Positions 1-7,519 are shown, counted from the first letter of the stretch. The stretch is 10,124 nt of DNA from a bacterium (GCA_030672255.1 DAOVGU010000098.1:1-10124), one strand, 5' to 3'. Numbers and translations: made by a program. The notes: generated by a model not told the origin, from the sequence alone.

Positions 1-1985
1 TAAAAGATTAACTGGAAGACAGTTTTGGCAATGAGGGCGACGGCAATGGAAAACATCCCGATAAGACCCATCCCGCAGGCATATCCAGCAAGTAAGACAG
101 GGGTACATCTTCGCCAGTTTTCTTTCCCAATCTTTTTAGCAAAGTAGAATCTACCTAAAAGAGCACCAAGAAGCATAGGAATGGCTTGATGGGGGAAGAT
201 GGCAATTCCACCAACAATCCCATAAAATATGGCAACCGGTGCATGGATGGAAAGGAATAAACTGTAAAGGAGAATACCGGCTATCCCACCTCCAATCATA
301 TACTTAAACTTCAGGGCCTGAAGCATCCAGGCCGCTCCTCCCTCGACGGTTGAGGTTGCCCATAGACATTTAAAAGTGGCCCACATTGGCCAGAGTTTCT
401 GAACATAAGGATAGGTGGAGGAGGGAATTGGTCCCATCCTCCAGATGATTGACCAGAAAAGGAAACTGCAGAAGAGCATCACCGCAAGGGCCATAAATTC
501 TGCTTTATACCAACTGGTAAATCGGGTTTTTGTCAGCTCCAATTGCTTAAATTGCTGCGTTCTTATTCCATGATTAAAATAGGGAACTGGGGCAAACCAG
601 ATATCTGCACCCTTATAGCCACTTAAGATAAATGTTCCTTCTCTAACCATCGGGAAGGAAACACCGCTTGCCACTCCGGTGATGCCAAACATACGCGCCG
701 AAATATAGGAGAGAAATGGAGTAAGAACAAATCCAAAAAGGATGAAGAGGACAAGCGGAAAATCGGGAACCAGAATATGGCAGATGATAATGTAGACCGA
801 GGTTGAGACAATCCAGATAAGCAAAGCAAGCCAGATGGGAATATCGCCTCGGCCAGCCGGCAGTGTGTGTTTTTTTTCTATTTTTTCTTTTTTACTTCTG
901 CGTCTTGCCGTTATTACCTTCCAGATACCGATCGAGCCTACAACCATTCCCGTGCCAATCGTAACGCTAATCCAGAAATCCATTGCATTGGCAATATTGG
1001 CCGGAATCACACTCATTCCTGACTGCCAGGTATGAAAGATTTCGGTATGGCGATAAAGAATCGGGGAAAGGATAACCTTTCCTCCTACCGCCCCGATGAA
1101 TATTCCGACTACCACCCAAAAGGGGAGAACAAAACCGGCAAAGATAGTTCCCAGACTTGTGTAGAAGCCGAGCATCGCCGTGGGAAGAAAGGCGCCGATG
1201 GCCGCAGTAAAATCAACCCAGGGGATGGGTATAAGCATTAAAGGCTTGGCGGCAATAAGGCCGGTGAGAGTGGGAATGACGATGTAAATAGCTCCAAAGA
1301 TGACCCCAATCATTGCTCCGATAGAAAAGGTTCTCCATCGCCAGGTTTCCTTTTTGGCACTGCTTTCGGCAAGAGCGGTTGCTCCTTCAGCCGCCACCGG
1401 GGCCATTGGGAAATCAAGTTTCTCTACATCATTGGTAATCCGAAAGAGTATACTTCCCAGACCAAAGTAATTTAGACGGAAGAGGATGTTGTGACCAATT
1501 AAAAGGAGGATAGGAACTAACCAGGCTCTATCAAGGAATGTTCGCTTCAAAAGGGCCTCAGAGCCCACAGGAGGAACAGCCCAGTGAGGGATAAGTTTAC
1601 TTAAACCGAAGGCTTTGGCATGTGGGGATTGAACTAAATATTGGTTCCAGATAGCCTCACTAAATGCTCCTCCCTGCAAGATTAAACCGCCAGCCCCTAT
1701 CACCACGCCAGGAGCGATAAGGGAGGCAGCTAAAATATAAATGATATAAGTTTCCTGACGGGTAAGTTTTACAAAGGAGCGCTTGGCAATCTCAACGAAG
1801 AGAATCAAAGTGACCCATTGCGCGGCTCCAGCAATACCACCACCAGTGATCAGGCTAAGATAGATGGAGCCAGGCAGCATAATAAAGCCAATGAAGAGAG
1901 CAGCCACTACGGTCTTAAGGTTGAAACCACTCTCAAACCTCTCGGCTTGGTAATCAATCTCCGGACTGAAATTCTCTTTATTCAT
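1..1985 (-). CDS. DUF6785/DUF6784-type (OPT-like) multi-pass membrane protein, 3' end at window edge
   Basis: The frame is open from an ATG at 1983-1985 to the left edge: 661 sense codons plus two bases (TA), so the next codon is either Tyr or the stop. The protein is mostly long hydrophobic segments, roughly 12-16 passes. A Gly-rich LITGGGI motif lies near residues 45-51, FPMAPVAAEG at 192-201, a basic cytoplasmic linker (RRRSKKEK) near 361-368, and a C-terminal block with HAPVAIFYGIVGG (581-593). These features resemble the DUF6785/DUF6784 families, which are distantly like oligopeptide (OPT) transporters. The length is typical, so it is probably nearly complete. The substrate is unknown. 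It acts in the inner membrane. There is no Shine-Dalgarno: repeat DNA and a perfect palindrome reach to within one base of the ATG. The family call comes from memory of the motifs, not from a search. Confidence 0.75.
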   Translation of the reverse strand, partial: MNKENFSPEIDYQAERFESGFNLKTVVAALFIGFIMLPGSIYLSLITGGGIAGAAQWVTLILFVEIAKRSFVKLTRQETYIIYILAASLIAPGVVIGAGGLILQGGAFSEAIWNQYLVQSPHAKAFGLSKLIPHWAVPPVGSEALLKRTFLDRAWLVPILLLIGHNILFRLNYFGLGSILFRITNDVEKLDFPMAPVAAEGATALAESSAKKETWRWRTFSIGAMIGVIFGAIYIVIPTLTGLIAAKPLMLIPIPWVDFTAAIGAFLPTAMLGFYTSLGTIFAGFVLPFWVVVGIFIGAVGGKVILSPILYRHTEIFHTWQSGMSVIPANIANAMDFWISVTIGTGMVVGSIGIWKVITARRRSKKEKIEKKHTLPAGRGDIPIWLALLIWIVSTSVYIIICHILVPDFPLVLFILFGFVLTPFLSYISARMFGITGVASGVSFPMVREGTFILSGYKGADIWFAPVPYFNHGIRTQQFKQLELTKTRFTSWYKAEFMALAVMLFCSFLFWSIIWRMGPIPSSTYPYVQKLWPMWATFKCLWATSTVEGGAAWMLQALKFKYMIGGGIAGILLYSLFLSIHAPVAIFYGIVGGIAIFPHQAIPMLLGALLGRFYFAKKIGKENWRRCTPVLLAGYACGMGLIGMFSIAVALIAKTVFQLIF

Positions 1986-1986
1986 T

Positions 1987-2003
1987 TGACAGTGTAACTG
2001 TCA
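1987..2003. promoter_or_regulatory. Perfect 7-bp inverted repeat abutting a start codon
   Basis: TGACAGT (1987-1993), spacer GTA, ACTGTCA (1997-2003). It occupies the position where a ribosome-binding site for the membrane protein starting at 1985 should lie. It could be an operator, an mRNA hairpin that occludes the start, or a by-product of the adjoining TGTCATTGCGAG repeat, which supplies its right-hand TGTCA. The palindrome is seen directly; its role is a guess. Confidence 0.35.
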
Positions 2004-2139
2004 TTGCGAGGTCGCTTTAGCGACCGTGGCAATCCCTCACTTCTATGGGATTGCTTCGTCGTTCCACTCCTCGCAACGACTGCGTCGGATTGCTTCACTT
2101 CGCTCACAATGACAAGCGAGGGACCTCGCTCGCAATGAC
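1999..2139. repeat. Cluster of four TGTCATTGCGAG/GCAATC palindromic repeats
   Basis: This region is a nest of four copies of one short element. Copy A (1999-2035) has outer ATTGC/GCAAT pairing around a 7-bp stem (2010-2016 with 2019-2025). Copies B (2049-2080), C (2088-2114) and D (2115-2139) are in the opposite orientation; D contains a 7-bp stem, 2115-2121 with 2124-2130. The outer ends, TGTCATTGCGAG at 1999 and CTCGCAATGAC ending at 2139, are inverted, so the block as a whole can fold. It fills the gap between the FtsX fusion gene and the DUF6785 gene. It has no coding capacity and no U-run in the minus direction, so it is not an obvious terminator. Single copies recur at 3382-3412 and 6676-6717. 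Confidence 0.85.
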
Positions 2140-2149
2140 TTCGTCATTT

Positions 2150-5100
2150 TTATCCAATTATCTTTCCCCCTTCTTTTCTATATTCTGCCTTTATCTTTGG
2201 GCTGACTGTTCTCCAGACTAAAAATTGTTTTCTAATTGTATCTAATAATCTTCGGTTTAACCTCGTCCAGGCAGTGGTCTCGCCACTTACCCTCTCCAAG
2301 GAAAGTCTGATGGTATAGAAGCCATACCTTCCCATCGGGGTGGTAGAAAATTTTAATTGCTGACTGACGCCAAGGTCAAATGGCGCCAACCAAATTGTCG
2401 TCTCCACACGATAAGCCTTTCCCTCCGGTGTAGTAAAGGTAGAGAGTCTGGCGCCTTTGGTATAGAAGGTTCCAATCGATTCCTCTCCGTAGGAGAGAAA
2501 GTATTCCCTGAGGAATGTGCAGAGACCCAGGACTTCAGTCTCACTTACCGTGAAAGGAAAATCAAACTCCCAATTATCTCCTTTTGGTTCCGGTAGAACC
2601 CATTTTCGCGTAACATCAGGGACCGCCATCTGAGAAGCCTTTCTTGCCGGATATGTAGTGGAAAGAAGAACAACAGCAATTACAATTATGGTGGCCATAA
2701 CTGCCGAGAGAGAAGAGTAGTTTAAGGTTAGACCTCCCAGTAGATTATAGGTCATCAAGACCTTTGTTACCACCTGCCCTAAAAGATAGCCGGCCACCGC
2801 TCCCAGGATAGCATAGACGCAGGATTCTGCCATAAAGAGGGCACCAATATGAACGGGAGCCAGCCCCACGGAACTGTATGTCCCAATCTCCTTAATTCTT
2901 TCATAAACCGCCCCAAGCATTGTATTCAGGACGATGAGAGCGGCGATGAGAATGGGAACAAAAAGGTTGGCAATTCCTGAGAATGAGGTCAGAGCAAGGG
3001 AGGAGTAAACTGAGGTTTTTCCTTTTATCCCTGCAAATAGGGTGACGGCCAAGCGCGAGACAAACTCCTCGATCGATTTTTTGCTATCCACCCCGGGATG
3101 AAACCTCACCGCAATTGACTGTATTGTGCCATTATTCTCAACGACAAATTTATAAGGGGCTAAAAGAACATTTCCTGTTTCCAGATGAATAAAGGATTCA
3201 ATCTTTCCCTTTCCTATCACCTTTGCCGTTCTTTCTCGCTTCATCTTCTCTAAGGATTTTGCGGCCATAGAAGAGAAATTGACCGGCGTCATTCGTTCAT
3301 TATCTAAGTCCTTCAGTTCTTCCATTCCTTTGCTATCCATAATGCCAATAACCTTTAGCCTTTGCCCAAAAATCTCAATGATGTCATTGCGAGGCGAAGC
3401 TGTGGCAATCTCATTTCCTTTTATTTTTAGGAGTTTTGCCATACTATCAGGAAGGATACAACAATCTTCCTCTCCTTCCTCAAACCATCTTCCGGCTAAG
3501 AGATACTTATTAAGATTGGTAATTTCTCTTTCACGAGAGGTTAAACCAATGAGCCCATAGGCATAAGTTGATGCTTTCTCGCTTTTTACCTTGATGAAGG
3601 TGGTTTGCCCCAATTTTTTGCTAATATACCATGCCCGGGGAGAAACGATCGCTTTGTCTCTAAACTCAGCGGACACATAGTCATAAGCCGGTTCCTCTAA
3701 GGGAGACCATGTTCTGTCCCTGATCAATGCTCCCTCATAAAGAGCTTTGTTTGGTCGAGGGATTTGATTAGGGTGAAGATAGGCCTTGATGGAGGTGAAG
3801 GAAAGGACCGTAAATGTTAAGAGAATCAGGGTTATGGCGGTAAGAGCAGTACGCAGTTTTCTCCGCTTCATATTGGCCACTCCTAAAGCAAAAGCAGTAC
3901 CGGTGGCGGTAATTCTACCCACATCCGTTTCGTAAACCTTTGCCCTTTCCTTCTTTACCTTGTCCATCAACTCCTCAAATTTGCCGGTAACGATGCCGAG
4001 TACTATAATGGATAAGGCTAAAGCGATGAAGGCCAGGAGAATTACCTCGGGAGCATTGGTAAGTCTGAAACCAGGATGGACAAAACGCATTATGAGATAG
4101 ATGAGAAGGAAGATAGAAAAGAGCATCGTGATCTGTTTCTTGATATCCACAAAACCAAAGATTAGCCTTTCACTAAAGAAGGCAAATGGCAAAAGCAAAA
4201 GGAAGTAAAAGATTAATCCCTTGATCACATCGTTGGCCGTTCCCTTTACATCAGGATAGGCACGGGATTCAATTCCACTTGCCGCTCGAGAGTACTTAAC
4301 AAAATTCTCCCAATCTCTTTCTTCTTTTGCACTTTTTGCTTTTTTTAGATAGGCAGTTGCATCCTGATGCAGTTCCCTTAGACGTTCATTAACCACTCCG
4401 AACCTTTCGAAATTTTCCATGCGGAATTCATTGAGATAAATCATATCCGAGGCGGCCTGGAAAGAGGGATTGATGATACTCCCACCTTCTCCAACGAAGA
4501 ATCCTTTTCCTTCAGATTCTTCCTTGGAAAGTGATGAGGGGGAATTTAAGAAAAGAAGCCTCTTTCCCAGAGGGCCGGCCTCCCCGATAATTTTTAGATA
4601 GCTATCTGGTTCAGAGAAAATGACTCCCACTGGTTCCACATAGGAGGTCCATTCCCAGGGTCTTTGCCCGATGATGGAATAGCCGTAGCTATCCGGGATG
4701 GAGTTGGCTCGATCAAAGATATCAACCTTATCTAACTGGGTAAGATATCTTGGGTCAATAAGACCATAGATATTTGTGGCGATACAGGGAAAGAGAACAA
4801 TCATCCATTCCTGATATCTCCAGGACATCTTTACCTTCATCGGATACTGCTCGTCACCATTAACCCCTCTATCGGGAGCAAGAATGATTTCCCCGGAAGA
4901 GGAATCTAAGAAATAGGCTTCTAATGTCACGCGACCAAGAATCTGGGAGATTTCAAATTCTCCCTTTTCATCGGTTAATGCGAAGCTTTCTCCGCGCACA
5001 CCGAGATAGGTTTTCTTAACACTATTTTCCCCAATGCTCAAAATTCTGGGAACAGCAACCGCTCCTTTCACAGGTTCATTGGGAACGAAGCTTTTCCTGG

Positions 5101-6646
5101 GATTAAATGTTGCAGCCTTCCCATGCAAAGTTGATAGCTTATCCTTCAGAACCATTTCCGAGGCAGGAAATAGTTCGGGATCATTCAGAGCCTTTTGTAA
5201 GAGACAGGTGATAATCTTGACCTGATGGGCAAGGCGAGAAAGGTTAATAGAAGAAAATTTGTCTAAAGGCGTATCAACAAGACCTCTATTATCATTAATC
5301 GTAACAAAGGAAAGAGCAGGGGTGCCGGTTAAAAGGACAAGTTCTCCGTCGGTTTTTATTTCCTCTGGCATAAAGGAAGACCAGTCCAATCCCCTTTTTG
5401 GGCTGATGCCATCAATCAAGAGTTCCTCGGAGGCCCCCAAGTTTTTCTGAAGGTCAGTAGCATAATTGCTGAATTTCTTCCCAAAAGGAGCAAAATAACG
5501 CTGATAGTAGAATTCTTCGCTATTGTGCCAGATTCCCAATTCCTTGCTTTTGCTGGATAGCTCTAAACCGATGAAGAGCTTCACCTTAATTGGCTCGGGA
5601 ACCTTTTCCTTGAATGGTGCAATATTTCTGCTATGGTTCTGGAGAAAACTATCAATTCCTCTTCTTCCAATAAAGTGAGTTGAGGTAGCAAGAAAGAGAA
5701 CCGTTCTCTTTGGTGGATTTCTTCCAAAGAACCTGGCCAGCTCCAGAAGAGCGGTAACACCACAGGCATTCTCCGCTCCGGGAGCTAAAGAAGGAACTAC
5801 CGAGATACTGTCATAGTAACTCTCTAAGACAACAATTTCCTTCTTTAATTCGCTATCGGTTCCCTCTACCCAACCTAAAATATTGGTACCGGGGACCTTC
5901 TGCCACTCCATCTTTGCTTTCAGTCTCACTTTGATAGCGTAGGAATTTTCTTTCCCCCTCTCCTCAATCCTCCCCATTGATGGGAGTGAAGCCCCCGGAA
6001 GTAGGTGGGGGTGAGAATTTATCTCTTTGAGAAGAGGTTCAGCATCTGCTTTCTTTATCCAGAATCGGGGAAGATTAAGGGGGATCTTTAAAAATTTTCT
6101 CTCTGCCTGGCTTCTGATGGTAGAGGAGGGTTCAATGAAGATGATTGCTTTTGCCCCCAAACTGGACAATTGGACCCAGTTACTTCCGGAATTGAAGTCA
6201 AGGAGGATAATGTTTCCCTCTATTTCCTTTCCTTTAAGTTCTGAAAGGTTGCCTTTTCCTCCATACACGAGATTTCCTTCTATTCCTCCTTCCGGAAGGC
6301 TTGTCGTGCGCACTAAATTTGGCCATAAGGAATAGATTTTTATTTCCTTATCTGTCTTTATAATTGTAAGCGAAGCACCTTTATCAACCGGAACGGTTAC
6401 CGGAAAATTTTCTTCCTTTATTTCGGAAAGACCAGCCTCTTTGAAAACTTTTAAGATATAGAAGGTGGCACTGTTGCTTCCTGGATAGCCGGGTATTCTC
6501 GATCCTAAGGAGGCAAGATACTTAACATGCTCGGTGATTCCCTCCTCAGAGATAAGATTAGCTACCTTTTCGTCTTGAGTGAGAGCAAAAAGAGATTTTG
6601 AAAAGAGGAATAAAATCAAAACAGATAAAAACAATCTTCTTATCAT
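2150..6646 (-). CDS. Exported M28-like domain fused to FtsX/MacB-type permease (1498 aa)
   Basis: The signal peptide is residues 1-21. Residues 25-500 follow the layout of an M28 aminopeptidase with a PA-like insert (about 120-210), but the metal site looks lost. The HxD motif reads YYD (277-279), the bridging Asp becomes Glu292 (GAENACG), the EE pair becomes Thr323-His324, and a later Asp becomes Glu362. Residues 505-700 are beta-rich, like a carboxypeptidase regulatory domain, and 740-795 are helical. Three membrane segments follow (about 806-825, 839-856, 865-888). A canonical FtsX unit comes next: segment 933-955, a large external MacB_PCD-like domain, then segments near 1224-1246, 1263-1290 and 1313-1331, with YERIKEIGTYSSVG after the second. 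A 150-residue cytoplasmic tail ends the protein. FtsX permeases normally work with an ABC ATPase, but none is in the window. Two repeat elements are inserted in frame (residues 211-234 and 1079-1090). The ATG at 6646 lacks a Shine-Dalgarno but is followed directly by the signal peptide. Export or envelope mechanotransmission is a guess. Confidence 0.85.
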   Translation of the reverse strand: MIRRLFLSVLILFLFSKSLFALTQDEKVANLISEEGITEHVKYLASLGSRIPGYPGSNSATFYILKVFKEAGLSEIKEENFPVTVPVDKGASLTIIKTDKEIKIYSLWPNLVRTTSLPEGGIEGNLVYGGKGNLSELKGKEIEGNIILLDFNSGSNWVQLSSLGAKAIIFIEPSSTIRSQAERKFLKIPLNLPRFWIKKADAEPLLKEINSHPHLLPGASLPSMGRIEERGKENSYAIKVRLKAKMEWQKVPGTNILGWVEGTDSELKKEIVVLESYYDSISVVPSLAPGAENACGVTALLELARFFGRNPPKRTVLFLATSTHFIGRRGIDSFLQNHSRNIAPFKEKVPEPIKVKLFIGLELSSKSKELGIWHNSEEFYYQRYFAPFGKKFSNYATDLQKNLGASEELLIDGISPKRGLDWSSFMPEEIKTDGELVLLTGTPALSFVTINDNRGLVDTPLDKFSSINLSRLAHQVKIITCLLQKALNDPELFPASEMVLKDKLSTLHGKAATFNPRKSFVPNEPVKGAVAVPRILSIGENSVKKTYLGVRGESFALTDEKGEFEISQILGRVTLEAYFLDSSSGEIILAPDRGVNGDEQYPMKVKMSWRYQEWMIVLFPCIATNIYGLIDPRYLTQLDKVDIFDRANSIPDSYGYSIIGQRPWEWTSYVEPVGVIFSEPDSYLKIIGEAGPLGKRLLFLNSPSSLSKEESEGKGFFVGEGGSIINPSFQAASDMIYLNEFRMENFERFGVVNERLRELHQDATAYLKKAKSAKEERDWENFVKYSRAASGIESRAYPDVKGTANDVIKGLIFYFLLLLPFAFFSERLIFGFVDIKKQITMLFSIFLLIYLIMRFVHPGFRLTNAPEVILLAFIALALSIIVLGIVTGKFEELMDKVKKERAKVYETDVGRITATGTAFALGVANMKRRKLRTALTAITLILLTFTVLSFTSIKAYLHPNQIPRPNKALYEGALIRDRTWSPLEEPAYDYVSAEFRDKAIVSPRAWYISKKLGQTTFIKVKSEKASTYAYGLIGLTSREREITNLNKYLLAGRWFEEGEEDCCILPDSMAKLLKIKGNEIATASPRNDIIEIFGQRLKVIGIMDSKGMEELKDLDNERMTPVNFSSMAAKSLEKMKRERTAKVIGKGKIESFIHLETGNVLLAPYKFVVENNGTIQSIAVRFHPGVDSKKSIEEFVSRLAVTLFAGIKGKTSVYSSLALTSFSGIANLFVPILIAALIVLNTMLGAVYERIKEIGTYSSVGLAPVHIGALFMAESCVYAILGAVAGYLLGQVVTKVLMTYNLLGGLTLNYSSLSAVMATIIVIAVVLLSTTYPARKASQMAVPDVTRKWVLPEPKGDNWEFDFPFTVSETEVLGLCTFLREYFLSYGEESIGTFYTKGARLSTFTTPEGKAYRVETTIWLAPFDLGVSQQLKFSTTPMGRYGFYTIRLSLERVSGETTAWTRLNRRLLDTIRKQFLVWRTVSPKIKAEYRKEGGKIIG
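3371..3413 (-). repeat. In-frame TGTCATTGCGAG element inside the FtsX fusion gene
   Basis: TGTCATTGCGAGGCGAAGC and then TGTGGCAATCTC (core 3382-3412) match the intergenic copy at 1999-2035 with a shorter centre. In the protein it encodes residues 1079-1090 (EIATASPRNDII), in the external domain just before FGQRLKVIGI. The 7-base sequence AATCTCA occurs at both ends (3371-3377 and 3407-3413), 36 bases apart. Removing one unit deletes exactly 12 codons and leaves KGNEIFGQRLKVIGI, a credible strand of a MacB-type domain. The insertion is seen in the sequence; its ancestry is inferred. Confidence 0.8.
5943..6020 (-). repeat. In-frame CCCTC/GGGAGG palindromic element inside the M28-like domain
   Basis: This C-rich then G-rich stretch contains stems CCCAT/ATGGG (5973-5977 with 5980-5984) and CCCCC/GGGGG (5992-5996 with 6007-6011). 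It shares TTGATGGGAG (5977-5986) and the end GGGTGAG (6009-6015) with the element at 8381-8479. It encodes residues 211-234, a Pro/Gly/Arg-rich stretch (SHPHLLPGASLPSMGRIEER and on) unlike its surroundings. GAATTT occurs at 5943-5948 and 6015-6020, 72 bases apart. Excising one unit removes 24 codons and joins KEIN to SYAIKV in frame. Confidence 0.75.
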
Positions 6647-6650
6647 AATA

Positions 6651-6675
6651 TTTTAACCACAGATTAACACAGAAA
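6651..6675. repeat. AACCACAGATTAACACAGA dispersed repeat, copy 1
   Basis: It matches 7918-7942 at 24 of 25 bases (the difference is AACAC versus AGCAC). It lies four bases upstream of the start codon of the FtsX fusion gene, so it supplies that gene's 5' leader and leaves no Shine-Dalgarno. An inverted related copy, TCTGTGTAATCTG, is at 6732-6744, so the two bracket the palindromic element at 6676-6717. Similar repeats are common between genes in some uncultured bacterial lineages (general knowledge). Confidence 0.8.
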
Positions 6676-6717
6676 TGTCATTGCGAGCCCCTGATTTAAT
6701 CAGGGGCGAAGCAATCT
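6676..6717. repeat. TGTCATTGCGAG palindromic repeat with strong hairpin
   Basis: TGTCATTGCGAG, then a 9-bp stem CCCCTGATT/AATCAGGGG (6688-6696 with 6698-6706), then CGAAGCAATCT. It is the same family as 1999-2139 and 3382-3412. A second small hairpin TGACCC/GGGTCA follows at 6717-6731. It lies between the TPR gene and the FtsX fusion gene. It could attenuate or protect transcript ends, but no T-run follows in the minus direction, so it is not called a terminator. Confidence 0.8.
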
Positions 6718-6749
6718 GACCCGCAGGGTCATCTGTGTAATCTGATCCC

Positions 6750-7301
6750 TCAATCTGCTTCATCTGCTTTTATTTTTGACCAGGCACGGATAGAGCCAGG
6801 ATTAATATTAATCTCTTTGATATACTCTTTTTTTGCCTTACGTGGATAACCCATCCTTTCGTAGATCACTCCTTTGAGATAATGAACATCCGGGTAGTAA
6901 GGATTAAGCATCTCCACATGATTTAGATTCTTCAAAGCCATACGGTTATTTCCCAGATGAAAAAAGCTAAGTCCTAAATTATAGGAGAGAGCAGGATCTT
7001 TAGGGTTAATTTTTAAGCCCTTCTGGAAGCTCTTGATACCATTTTCGTAATCACTCTTTGCTAAATAGGCGATACCAACCTTATTATAAGTCTTCTCCGG
7101 GGAGGAGGTAAATGCCAGAGACTTCTGCCAACAATTGATTGCTTCGGAAATCTTTTTCTCCCGGAATAATTGGTTGCCTCTAACTTCATACTTCTTAAAA
7201 TTGAGTGCGGAGCTAGTATGGGATTTCTGGTAGTAAAGAGTGGCTAATCCTAATCCGATGACGACGATACTGAAGAAAATCCTCTTTGCCCAATCCGTCA
7301 T
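6750..7301 (-). CDS. Membrane-anchored TPR protein (183 aa)
   Basis: A single hydrophobic segment near residues 8-24 (FFSIVVIGLGLATLYY) follows a short N-terminus with a positive charge, giving a signal anchor with the rest probably outside the cytoplasm. About four tetratricopeptide repeats follow: roughly 36-68, 69-102, 103-137 and 138-171. Typical TPR residues are visible, for example YNKVGIAYLAKSDYENGI and YNLGLSFFHLGNN. TPR arrays bind other proteins, and anchored ones often serve envelope assembly or polysaccharide systems; the partner here is unknown. The ATG at 7301 overlaps the stop of the preceding small membrane gene by four bases (ATGA), so the two are almost certainly translationally coupled. 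No catalytic motif is present. The TPR call is strong and the role open. Confidence 0.85.
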   Translation of the reverse strand: MTDWAKRIFFSIVVIGLGLATLYYQKSHTSSALNFKKYEVRGNQLFREKKISEAINCWQKSLAFTSSPEKTYNKVGIAYLAKSDYENGIKSFQKGLKINPKDPALSYNLGLSFFHLGNNRMALKNLNHVEMLNPYYPDVHYLKGVIYERMGYPRKAKKEYIKEININPGSIRAWSKIKADEAD

Positions 7302-7519
7302 TTTATTTTCCCAATCACTTTATTTAATCTTCTCCATCTCCTGATTAAAATTACTACCAAAAGAAAAAGGAAGAAGTAACTGATAATCTTGTAAAACTTC
7401 TCAGAAAGACCTAAGATGAGAGGCCAGAGAGAAAAAATTGCCAGGAAGATAACAGTTGTTTCTATGATTTTACTTAATTTCACCTCTCTATTATATTCTA
7501 AATCCTTATCTAATTGCAA
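7298..7519 (-). CDS. Small two-segment membrane protein upstream of the TPR gene
   Basis: The longest reading (73 aa) starts at a TTG (7517-7519). A GTG at 7481-7483 gives 61 aa beginning MKLSKIIETT, which looks a more natural membrane-protein N-terminus. Neither start has a properly spaced Shine-Dalgarno. Two hydrophobic segments follow (about residues 21-36 and 45-59 of the long form; VIFLAIFSLWPLILG and IISYFFLFLLVVILI), then a basic tail RRWRRLNKVIGKIK that should be cytoplasmic. I do not recognise the family. It overlaps the TPR gene by ATGA and probably works with it. A promoter-like pair at 7490-7519 overlaps the TTG start, which argues for the GTG. Confidence 0.6.
   Translation of the reverse strand: MQLDKDLEYNREVKLSKIIETTVIFLAIFSLWPLILGLSEKFYKIISYFFLFLLVVILIRRWRRLNKVIGKIK
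7490..7519 (-). promoter_or_regulatory. Sigma70-like promoter for the small-membrane/TPR gene pair
   Basis: Reading the minus strand, TTGCAA (7519-7514) is followed by an 18-base spacer and a consensus TATAAT (7495-7490). The expected transcription start, about seven bases on, falls near 7483, at the GTG codon of the small membrane gene. If it is used, the mRNA would be essentially leaderless and the upstream TTG start would not be transcribed from it. Confidence 0.5.

Noticed and set aside
1..1985. Truncated or broken membrane gene
   Set aside because: The frame is intact over 661 codons and of normal length for the family. The end at base 1 is simply the window boundary.
1999..2139. CRISPR-like array
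   Set aside because: The copies differ in orientation, length and centre, and there are no regular unique spacers.
2134..2151. AATGAC-TTC-GTCATT followed by T residues, like a plus-strand terminator
   Set aside because: No plus-strand gene precedes it. The T residues are part of the stop region of the minus-strand FtsX gene, and the stem is part of the repeat cluster.
5581..5769. Second minus-strand frame within the FtsX fusion gene (also 2353-2544)
   Set aside because: It is an out-of-frame shadow of the main gene with no independent start signal.
6027..6335. Plus-strand open frame of 102 codons
   Set aside because: It lies antisense to the strongly coding M28-like domain, has no recognisable motif, and no plus-strand gene is supported anywhere in the window.
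5170..6646. Active M28 zinc aminopeptidase
   Set aside because: The HxD histidine, the bridging Asp and the EE pair all look substituted, so catalysis of the usual kind is unlikely.
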